From Diphasiastrum complanatum (Eukaryota; Streptophyta; Lycopodiopsida; Lycopodiales; Lycopodiaceae), in assembly GCA_029204225.1 (NCBI GenBank), contig CM055113.1, positions 14,783,471 to 14,847,470 of the forward strand: DNA of 64,000 nt, read 5' to 3'. How positions within the stretch are numbered: the stretch's first letter is position 1; each line of letters starts with the position of its first letter. Below, one piece after another: positions 50,983-60,677 of this stretch. Under the pieces are notes generated by a model. The model was not told where the DNA came from, did not search any database, and saw only the letters and a program-made list of their open reading frames with translations. The translations under genes were made by a program, and so were the position numbers.

Positions 50983-53644
50983 TTGATGATGACATTGTAT
51001 CATCTACATGTGGATATCCCTATTGATTTGGCACCTTTGCAGAGAAGAGGAGGCAAAGGAATTCAAATATCTGTTGAGGATCGTTCTCGTTACAGGGCAG
51101 AAGGGAGAAAAAACTTGGATTTGTGGATAGATGGAACATTATATCCACAAGATCCAAGCACTTTGACACATCCCACGTTCTCTTCAATAACTCATTTAAT
51201 CACATGGATATGCAATGGACATAGTGGATTACTAGGATATTGTGAAAGATTTCAGAACCATGGAAAACGACTTTATATGAATAAAGTTCACTTTTTAGAA
51301 GGTGAGTTAATTCGGATATCCTCTTATTGTCATAATAGAGATTGTCATCTCCAAAAGACATTAGAAGAAAATGAACAACTTAAAAAAAATAATGAATCAT
51401 TACAGAAGATAACAATCAATATCAAATCAGAACTAGAGCAAATGTAATCAGTCTTACAGTCTATTCGTATTGAGAACTTACAATTATTGAAGGATGTGGA
51501 TTTGGCAAAGAAGAAGGCTGAAAGTAAGAAGCAAAATTGAAAAAGTTGCAAAGATATTCAAACACTTTCAAAAGGAGGTTATCGAAATAGAAGGATCCGT
51601 GCATTCAAGTAAGCATATTTTGATTTTTGTAAGTTTTTCAATGACATTTGGATTTAATTTCGGCTATGGTGATATTCTATTAACTATCTGTTTTTTTTGC
51701 AGATCTGCATTAGTAGCTCCTCGGAATATTAAAGACAATGCTTCACTAGGAATGTCATTGGGCACAATATTGACTTGAAAATCGACTGAGCGTATCATGA
51801 TGAACAATAGGATTTCAAATGTAAAGTGTAAAATAGCAGAGTCTTTGATGGTGGACATTCAAATTTTTTTAGATAAGACTATAGTTCAGGGTGCTTGTGA
51901 TTTTGCGGGTATTAGCAGGGAAGCATATGCAACAATATTTAAACTAATTAGAGAAGCTTTTAAGCAAGTTCAAATTAGAAACATCCCAATCCCTAGGACA
52001 TATCACTTGAAGAAAGAAAGGGATACATTAAACATAGGTATGCATAAGATCACTGGAACTCCATTTCATATTGAGGAGGTGTATGAAACTGATGGAAGAT
52101 TGATATTCTATAATTCATCAAACAATTTATTTGTTGATCTAAATTACTTGCTGAGATACATCGTCACATTCTATGATATAACCTATGAAAAGGTGAATGG
52201 CAAAATAATCATAGTACTTAAGTTAGATGAGTCAGAAATTGTGAAAGGGCAGAAGATGGAGAGGGTTAGTATAACTCTCATGAATGGTGCTCTATCACAA
52301 ACAGAGAACCAAGAAGATTTCAGATTCAGTGTCCAGTCAGAAAATGATATATGGTGGTTGGCAGCGTTTCAGGTAACTAGCCTCATTATTACACTACATT
52401 CATTGAATAGTATTCATACATTGTAAATTAAGTCTGATTAATTTTTTTGGACAGGTGCTAAAAGAGGATCATGATATTTTATCATGGATATTCTCAAGGA
52501 CATCTTATCCTAGGATCATCAAGGACCATATGGATGGAGGACTTCTCAATGTTCCAGGAGTTGGAGACTTCAATGTTGAATGGCACTTAGCAGGTGATTT
52601 GAACACATTAGAATGTATGTATAATGTCTCTCACGGTGCTACATCAAAACACCCTTGTTTGTACTGTATGAAAATGGCAAAAGATGTAACTAGGGGCACA
52701 TGAATTACTAGAGAATATGCAGAACCAAACTGGAAGCCTGTGCTACCTATTCCCTTACAAAATGTGCATGTTTGCACTCTTCATGCAGAAGTTAGATTTA
52801 TAGAAAAGATCATTTATCTTCATATAGTTTTTGCTTGGAATACTAAGCCAGCATCATTAGCAAAGGAAGTTATCTCTCGATTAGAAGATGTTTTATCGAA
52901 AGCAGGACTCCATAAAGGACATGTCAAAATTCAAAAAGATGAAAAGCTTTTAGGAAAGAATGGGAACATGCCAACTAAGCCAAGCATAGGAGGAGCAAAA
53001 GCACGTCGTTTCCTATCAAATCATACTGGTAGGGCTTCTAATATTCAACACTCAGTCTGGACAGATATTATTGCTGCTACTGAGGACTTCGAGAAAGACG
53101 GCAAAATCAGAGTACTAAAACTTGATGTATGGAAAAAGCTTGATAGTATGATTGCTATTTTAAGAAAAGAAAAATACTCTAATATTGATAAGAAAGCTGT
53201 CCAAAGGACTTGTGTCGAGTTTGTTAATGCAGTATCAAAGGCATAGGGAGATGATCACATCACTCATTACATGGTTAGTATTAAATTCTTAAAATGCTTT
53301 CAAATTTAAATATATATTTAGATCCAAACATAAGACTAACATTATGATTTTGACATATGCAGCACATACTAAGAGATCATACAACATTTTTTGCAAATAC
53401 ATATGGAAGCTTGAGTGCATGGTCATCACAAGGGATGGAGAAGTCACACTGGCAAGCACGAGCAGCATATTTCATCGAAATACACAACATGGAGGAACCA
53501 ATAAAAAATGAAACTACTTTTGTCAATTGTTTCAGTGGTTCTACCGCAGAGTTCAAATTCGACATAGAACAAAGTCCGCACAATACAAGAAGTTTAGAAA
53601 AGCATGCAAGTTCATACATGACTAGAAAATTAGATGATTGTTGA
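50983..53644 (+). pseudogene. Gene A: transposase-like protein of unplaced superfamily
   Basis: Exons 50983-51608, 51703-52372, 52455-53273 and 53363-53644, all GT-AG. The N-terminal part ends in a coiled coil (KTLEENEQLKKNNESLQKI). The middle has GKIIIVLKLDESEIVKGQKM, an Asp after a beta strand, as in the first block of DDE transposases. Then HMDGGLLNVPGVGDFNVEWH, LAGDLNTLECMYNVSHGATS, KHPCLYC: a second Asp followed by CxxC, again DDE-like. The last exons give HYM/HILRDHTTFF and WSSQGMEKSHWQARAAYF with a possible catalytic Glu. In-frame stops: TAA 51445, TGA 51776, TGA 52701, TAG 53244. The catalytic roles are inference from layout; I cannot name the family. Confidence 0.6.
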
Positions 53645-53771
53645 GTACAAGGTCATCATTATCATCAAATCATGACATGTTCAGAATTGCTTTGCAAATT
53701 CATTGAACAAGAAAGGAGAAATACTCAATGTAAATGTATTGATTGTATTATACCAAAATACAAATTGTTAA

Positions 53772-55287
53772 CTATTCATCATCAGATCTTGTGTCAAATT
53801 CTATGGCAGTATTGTCATGAAAAAATTCTCTGCTAGCGTATGCATCTAATAGATTTGCATTATTCTTATTTCCACTAAGCTCAATATAAGTGGAATACAA
53901 TGAATAATGGGAGCTCCTTAAAGAAAAATTCCCATCAGTAAAGCCTAAAATGTTCAAAACATAAGATCTTTTGACAAAAATGATCTTATTTGTCTTTACA
54001 AATTTATGTCCTCCTAGGTAAAATGATAAAGCTTTAACTGCCATTATAAGAGTCTCCCCGACTGGGCTCAGCTTGGAATGAGCAATACATATCTCATTCT
54101 TTAGGAATGCCTAAGATAGTGGCCAAGTCCACTATCCCTCTGGAAAGACGATGCGTGTTGTCTGAAACCACCTCGTCTCGTAGCAAAATCATCTATTATG
54201 AGAGCATCCTGCAATAGAAAATTTCTTAGCAAAAACACATCCAGTGATGAGAAATATCGTAATGCAAGGAAGTTCTAACACTTACACATTCTTCATCATC
54301 AGCAGCAACCAGATCAGGATGATCAATATAATGACCACGTACTGAATTGGAATCATCCGTGAAATGCAATAATGATGGACGAGAGAAGCCCATCTGGGAT
54401 TGAAATGCCGTGAATTCTTCATCGGATGGTCTGCCTTGCCCATCCTCAGTTATATTTGATAAAGTCTTAGTCAAGCATTCTTCAGCACTCATAATTCTCT
54501 CCTCATCATCAAAATCAATACCAGCAACAAGATCATCTGTTTCAAAATCTACGAAGTCGGAGAATTTGAAAATTGTGCCGGATGATAAACATAGAACCTC
54601 GTCTTCACGATGGTCAAAAAATTTACATAAATCAGCAGTAGTGAAATATACATCGTCATTAATATAATATACAGGCAAATTGAATAGACATTTAGAATCC
54701 TCTATAGGGTTGGATTCATCAACAGATGTATTTTGGCCAATAAAAGAATCCCGTAGAGAATCAGTATTTATATTTATAAAGTCACTTTCCTTATCAGGAG
54801 TGTCGATAAGAAAGTGACTGATGTCCTTGATAGCTGACTGAACGGAGGATGATGAAAAGGGAGGGTCAACAACATAAATTTCATCATCATCTGGGATCTG
54901 AACTAACAAGAAAAGTACGAAACCACTATGATATTCAACCAATCGACATTTCTTATTGCAATAAGGACACAATGAACTACTTTTGAAAAGATCAAACAAT
55001 TTGGTGGACATTCTATCCAATCTATGTCTGAAAGCTAGAAAGAAGTGAACCAGATCAGTATAATGCATGTACTGGAGTGAACCTATGGAGAAAACAGGCT
55101 TACTAAGTATATCTCTGAAGCTAACATAATGTTGATAAAAAACGTCAAAATTCGGTTGTGCAGTCCTGAAAACATGCAGATATGGCCTGAATAGGCTGTG
55201 GAAGTAGTCCAGATTTTTAGTAATCCCAAATTCACTAAGAAATGAACTCAAGCCTGAATCTCGTGAGGATCCTGAGGAAGAGGCCAT
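53772..55287 (-). pseudogene. Gene B: unknown cassette protein with a small zinc motif
   Basis: Exon 1 (54286-55287) encodes 334 residues starting MASSSGSSRDSGLSSFLSEF, with FHSLFRPYLHVFRTAQPNFD, a CPYCNKKC zinc-type motif near residue 109, and an acidic C-terminal half. It ends ...DDEEC before GTAAGT. Exon 2 starts after TATTGCAG (54208) and contains NTHRLSRGIVDLATILGIPK and, one frame over, ICIAHSKLSPVGETLIMAVK, then ends at 53772 with EFDTRSDDE. So a one-base shift breaks exon 2. I recognise no family. It reads away from gene C and towards gene A. Confidence 0.6.
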
Positions 55288-55289
55288 TG

Positions 55290-56119
55290 AAATAAAGTGA
55301 ATATCGCACTTGTGCGCGAGGAAGATGAGAAAGAAAACTAACTATCAAGATGACGCACAAGAGAGATATGTACGGCTCGAGATACCGAATATCGCACTTG
55401 AGCGCAAGTAGGTGTCATTGAGTGCAAACGGTCAACAAAGCGCGTGCACAAGAGCGATATGCCATGAATTTCGTTAACGGAAAAAGGATAAAAATTAATA
55501 GGTTTTCATGTCATTTATACTAAATTTTCACATGTGCGGTCAACGGTCAATGGACACATGTCTACTTTCGATTCGACTACAGCTACTGGCACGTGTGAGG
55601 TGACACTTGGACATGTGTGAAATGACAACTGGACACGTGTTGCATGTTCATTCGTGTGCTCAAAAACACGTGTCCCTCTATCATTTGCTCGTACAAATCC
55701 CACACGTGTAAAGTGACAACATGACACATGTCGCTCTGTCATTTGTTTGTACAACTCCCACACATGTGATTGGACATTCTTTCGCACGTGTGAACCAAAA
55801 TATAAAACCACAAATTTCGATGAATTTTTTTCACTTTTTTTTTCGCTTCGCATATCGCACTTGTGCGTGTCCTTCACACTCAAATTTCCACCTACCGCCT
55901 TTCATGCGCACAGGTCCAATACACCTGCCTACATGTCCCCCTGTATCGCACTTGTGCGCGTTTCTTCAGAACTAATATCTTTCTGTTATATTCAGCTCGC
56001 ACAGGTTCGATATACCGTACGTTCCTTCCGTACATATCGGTCCTCTGTGAGATTTTTGTCACCCTTTTGTTCTCATCCTCCCCGTCGCGCGCAAGTCCGC
56101 TATTGCATAGTACACATCC
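55290..56119. promoter_or_regulatory. Bidirectional control region between genes B and C, with iterated palindromes
   Basis: The near-palindrome TATCGCACTTGTGCGCG and variants occur at about 55304, 55390 (CACTTGAGCGC), 55440 (GCACAAGAGCGATA, inverted), 55855, 55944 and 56088 (weaker). Between 55530 and 55800 there are about ten CACGTGT/CACATGT boxes, several as ACACGTGT or CACACGTGT. The repeats stop at the start codons of B (55287) and C (56120). GC content is higher than in the flanks. Probably promoter elements or transposase-binding sites; inference only. Confidence 0.6.
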
Positions 56120-57869
56120 ATGGATAGGAGAAAGTAGACCCGGAGGGACTTCTTCTCTTATGGCTCATCCTCAGCCCTTGCGGTGGCCATTACCCCTCCT
56201 GCTAGACATAGAATGCGCAACCGCAGCAGGTGGCTCTCTGAGATACGCAAGTACCAGAGATCAACTACGCTGTTGATCCCAAGGGCTCCATTCTACTGTG
56301 CTGTCCAAAACATAACAAGAAATTATCTCGGACAGCTTGTCAAATTTACACCCAGTGCTCTTCAGTGCCTTCAGGAGGCTGCTGAAGATTACCTTAGTCT
56401 TTTTTTTGAAGATTCATCTTTGCTTGCCATTCATTCCAAGAGAGTCACAATAATGCCCAAGGACTTTCAGCTCCTGATGAGAATGAGGGATAGGTTCTGT
56501 AGGTTGCACGTATCTCAGCCTTCTGCTCCCAAGCCAACACCTGTAGATAGGACTGATCTTCCTACGAAGCGTCCTAAGAAGCAGAGTGCCCCCAAGAGAG
56601 CTCCAAAGAAAGATCGTAGACACCACAGATTTTGTGAAACCTTACCCGGAATCAATTGTAGATAACGTTGTTGTTGATAATGCTGTAAATATAGCTACAG
56701 TTGTTTTGGATATTGCTTTAATTCCTATAGATACTACACATCCACCTCCTCCTCTTCCTCCAATTTTTTATACATATATAGATTCGGATGAGTATCTTAG
56801 ATTTGAGAAAGACATATCAGATGCTATAGATAAAATTGGCACTCCTTTTTGTTTTAGACTAGATGAACTTGATTTTAGTATTAATTTTAGAGTTTTAATT
56901 TGCTTGGATCTCAAAGACAGACGAACTTCTATCAGTGATCCTGTGATAGAGTCCGGGCTGACACTCTTGCAATTTGACATTGCAAGAGATTCATCAAACG
57001 AGTTGCTGGTTCTAAGTAACTTTCTGCTCCAGGCCTTCAAGGAGAATAATGACACATTGTCACAGTGTCTGACAAGTGGATTCACACTAGCAACAAAGTA
57101 TCTGGTCATTCCTTATCATACCAAGTAAGATATATTAAGTGATTCTTCCTGTTTTATGCATTAACATTGACATTTTTAATTTAAATAGATCTCAAAATTG
57201 TCGCTAAAGTACTTTCAATCTTATTTTGCAGTGACCACTGGAGTTTCAACATGATCTCTATTAAGAGCTCTGTAAATAATAGTATCAAAGGTTTTTGTGT
57301 CAAGATGAATTCGGCGAAAAATACGCATAAGGATGTAGATATATATCTGCCATATTTAAGTAAATATATTCCTACAGATGTTTCCCATTTTGTGGACTGG
57401 GAGATCGTGAGTTTGGAGGTAAACTCTATCTTTCTTAATAGCATGTTGAAATCAATATTCTAATGTGATTGTTTCATTCTAATTCATTCTGTTTCATAAT
57501 TGATTTCTTTTGTGTTGAATTATTTTGCAGTCACCATAGCAAAATGATTCAGCTGTGGGTGGTACACGTTATACAATGCCAAGTTATTTTTTGAGTGGTT
57601 CAACCTTCAGGAAGATGTTGATATTTCCAAGGTAATAAATTCTGTTTATTCTTATTTTTGGAATCATGATTAGTTTTCTATTTTGTTGATGTTTTTAGCC
57701 ATTACTAATACATGAATGTTCTATTTTGCAGTTTACACTTCATGAGTACACATCAAGCTAGGTGTACAGATTCAGACAAGAAATCATCCTGAGTATACTG
57801 GCTAGGGCAAGGCTTCAGCCTCTCTTTATTGATGATCGTGCAAAGGATGATGTAGTAGTACTAAATTAA
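56120..57869 (+). pseudogene. Gene C: CENH3-like histone H3 joined to a Ulp1/SENP-type protease
   Basis: Exons 56120-57124, 57232-57418, 57531-57631 and 57732-57869. The start MDRRK-stop-TRR mirrors the H3 start MARTKQTAR, with a TAG (56135) at the Gln position. The histone fold follows (about 56210-56500): LSEIRKYQRSTTLLIPRAPF, PSALQCLQEAAEDYL, FFEDSSLLAIHSKRVTIMPK. LLIPxAPF, the IT before loop 1, one extra loop-1 residue and EAAEDYL are CENH3-like rather than canonical H3. A Lys/Pro-rich linker (KRPKKQSAPKRAPKK) leads, after a one-base shift near 56600, into a C48-type protease: KYLVIPYHT/NDHWSFNMISI (His) and, after another shift, CGWYTLYNAKLFFEWF (Cys). The usual Asp seems to be Asn (VKMNSAKNTH). 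Further stops: TAG 57537 and TAG 57759. Ulp1 proteases cleave SUMO or its precursors. Confidence 0.82.
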
Positions 57870-58064
57870 GATCAGAACATATATAGATAGCATAGAAAAA
57901 AAATACATGTATAGAATTCATAGAAAAATATACATTTATATATCAAATGCTGCTCCATTTTATGAATTTGGGAGCACAAAATACATGTATTGATGCCCAA
58001 CTTGGGCTTTCATTTATTGAATGAAAGAGTGTATACACAGATTTTTACTAAAGTTTATTTAAAA

Positions 58065-59402
58065 CTATTGTTCTCCCTCAATGGTGATTGTTGTAGGTAG
58101 ATCTTTGCAGCACGTTATCAGCTCCTGTCTTTTTCGCATCTGTGACATGACAAATATTAGTGAATGTGCAATTGTAAATCATGAAATTGTCTATTATTTT
58201 GTTCTATTTTGACATGGCAATAAACATAAAGTACTTACGAGTCTTACGTTGATGATAAATCTGAAATATGTTGGTAGATTGGTTTGTAATAGCATGAGCT
58301 CTGTTCTGATAAAATCAAGCTTCCAATGTTCTTCCACCTCAACCATAGTAAAATATTCCTCATTGTAGATAATGCTTATCTCCATTCGATTTGTGTGACC
58401 TTTTAGTTCAAAGTCTTGATCCAGTGGTAGCCATGTACCTTCAATTTTCTTGTATCTCTAGTAGCTAAATGTGAGACTGAGCATTTGCTTTTCGATATGA
58501 TAACGAAAAATCATTGAGGATTTTTTAATCCTGCATTCTATGTCATTATTTGTTTTACTATCCCAACCTTGATCCATGAGATCTGACAAAGTCTCATCTG
58601 ATAAATCCTTGCAAACAAATAAAGTTGGTGTCCTACGAACACTAGCACTCGAGAAAAAATCAACAAATATATGTAATGAGATAAACCAACTTAGGTGAAC
58701 AATTTTCGAGTATGAGCATAGCATTTCTAATATCAATTAGTAGCTTGCATCTGAAGGATTCAGAAACGCCACTCATCACTTTGAAAACTAGGCAATGGAA
58801 TTGCTTCGAGCTTGCCAAAACCTCCATCTGTTTGTGGCGTATATAAAGATTCATAAAAATAGATACCACAATCTGCAAGTTCCTTTGGACTTCTTCCTCT
58901 GTATTGCAGCTTTCCAACATCAGAGTGAATCACGTCTAATATTCCTGCAAGTGATTGTGTGGGCTCCCATTCACTTATGCATGATGGATATAAATCTGAA
59001 AGGAAAAAACAATGTTGAAGCATTTAAATCATAATCTGAAGGAGGAAATCACCTATGATTGTTGTAGAGTGCATATGTTTTGATATACTTACAATTACAT
59101 TTTTTATGATCATGAGGATTGATATCATGTACTTTGATCTCTGAATGCATATATACATGTTGCACTAAGACTTATGATATCGATTGGCCTCCCGGGGTAG
59201 TCTTAAACTCCAAAATTTTTGCTTTTCAATAAGATTTGTAAGTCATTTTTGCTCTTTTCTTTTGTCGAAAATTGCCCTTTGATGATGGATGCAGCAATAC
59301 CCATGAGTTCTTCATATATTTTGTTGGCTTCCAGTTATCAGCTTCATCTTTCTCATTGTAGAAAATCACAGAATCGATTGTAGATCTGGGTCTCCTTGCC
59401 AT
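58065..59402 (-). pseudogene. Gene D: unknown multi-exon cassette protein
   Basis: Start at ATG 59402 (MARRPRSTIDSVIFYNEKDE, DNWKPTKYMKNSWVLLHPSS). Next exon from 58995 (LYPSCISEWEPTQSLAGILD, KLQYRGRSPKELADCGIYFY, TPQTDGGFGKLEAIPLPSF). Then frames with VMSGVSESFRCKLLIDIRNA and RRTPTLFVCKDLSDETLSDL, and a long frame 58736-58240 broken by one TAG near 58457 (TWLPLDQDFELKGHTNRMEI, EEHWKLDFIRTELMLL). The last exon, 58140-58065, ends TTITIEGEQ. Exon joins between 58740 and 58990 are uncertain. No family recognised. Convergent with gene C. Confidence 0.5.
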
Positions 59403-60677
59403 TGCTATTTTCAAAGCTTGGGCGCCAAAAATCTCTCTGATATGTTACCTAATTTTAATTTTTCGTATCACATTTAATCTAATGTGAATGCCAACATAGT
59501 CACAGTTACTGCGTATACCATATTTTATGTAACTGTACATACTATATTTCTATAACTGTAACTAGTATAGTTAGAAAATTTCATTATACTAACCAGCATA
59601 GTAAAGTAAATTTAACTTGAGGTATTGACGTCGGGTAGATTAGCACGTGTCGGGCAGGAAGAAGAAACCAATGGGATACGTCCATGTTGCCCGGACACAA
59701 ATTTCAAAGTTTTCTATATTGCATTTTTATTTTTTTGTTAATTTGAACTACGTTACGTAGATTTCAAATCTGTGCATTTTGATTGGGCCTGGTGATGGTC
59801 GAAACTAAAAAAATAAAAATAGAAGTATCTTCACAAAGGGCCTTTTGATATTGAGAACTCCTCTAATGATTCTTAAGGAAAGCCAACCTTTTGTAAGATT
59901 TAATCATGAAGAAACATGAGGGAATTTTCCAAGTGAATTCTTTACGTGAGGGGTAAAGGCACATGTGGGAGAGCTTTACACTTTCAAGGGCCCCTCTACC
60001 AATCCATGGGTGGGGAGGCAAAATGGTGTAAAGCTCAACACTCTAGCTTTTATCCTACCATGCTCATAAAACCCATGGGCTCTCAGCATAACAAATCCTT
60101 AAATTGAACAAATTCTTTTGTTTGTGATATCCTATAATGCCCTAAAAAATGAAGTGAGTTTTTGGCAAGGCTTTCAAGGATATGTCAACCTCGTGTTTGA
60201 AAGCCAAGGTTTTCAAAATTCATTTCAAAAACACATCTCAGAACATGTCTTCAAATATTAAAACTTCTCTATACACGACATTTGAAAGGCATAAAATAAA
60301 GTACCATATCAAGGCAGGTTACAAGAAAATGATACCCTTTATAGAGAAAGGAAGCTATGGACTACAGATTACAAGTCTAATTGTGATGTCTGGCCTCTTG
60401 CATGAACATCATGTATTTGAACTTTGAAGCCTACTTCTATTTCCTACATTCAGGCTTAGAGAGACTGTTGCAAACACGAGCAAGGCCTCTAGTTTTATCA
60501 CCTTGCTACAATACAAAGTTGCTTTCAAATGGTATAAGTATGTACAAAAGTTTGAGGTGTAGAAACTATCAGTAGGTAATTGAGAGTGATGATCCAGGCA
60601 GTCGTATGTACCTATTTCACGTTCTCACAGTTCTGAATGCAGTAAACTGTGTCAGCATGTTTTCAAGTAATTGCAGT
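59403..60677. other. Spacer between the cassette and the FYD-like gene
   Basis: Holds inverted words GTAACTG/CAGTTAC and TAACTGTA(C) at 59490-59570, possibly a right subterminal region of the cassette. The part next to 60678 should contain the 3' UTR of the FYD-like gene. No coding motif. Confidence 0.45.

Larger units (their letters stand above)
50983..59402. mobile_element. Four-gene DNA-transposon-like cassette (A> <B C> <D)
   Basis: Four spliced, decayed genes are packed in 8.4 kb between AT-rich deserts: A and B converge (128 bp apart), B and C diverge from a shared 0.83-kb control region, C and D converge (196 bp apart). A has transposase-like features, C a histone-protease combination. 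All four carry in-frame stops or frameshifts, so they decayed together. Terminal inverted repeats and target duplications could not be identified by eye, so the borders are those of the coding parts. A chance cluster of unrelated host pseudogenes is the alternative. Confidence 0.6.

Noticed and set aside
54410-54667. Plus-strand Ser-rich protein inside gene B
   Set aside because: Antisense shadow of the acidic part of gene B.
56120-57869. Histone and Ulp1-like protease as remains of an integrated giant virus
   Set aside because: The histone resembles plant H3/CENH3, genes are spliced with plant-type introns, and no capsid, polymerase or packaging motif is present.
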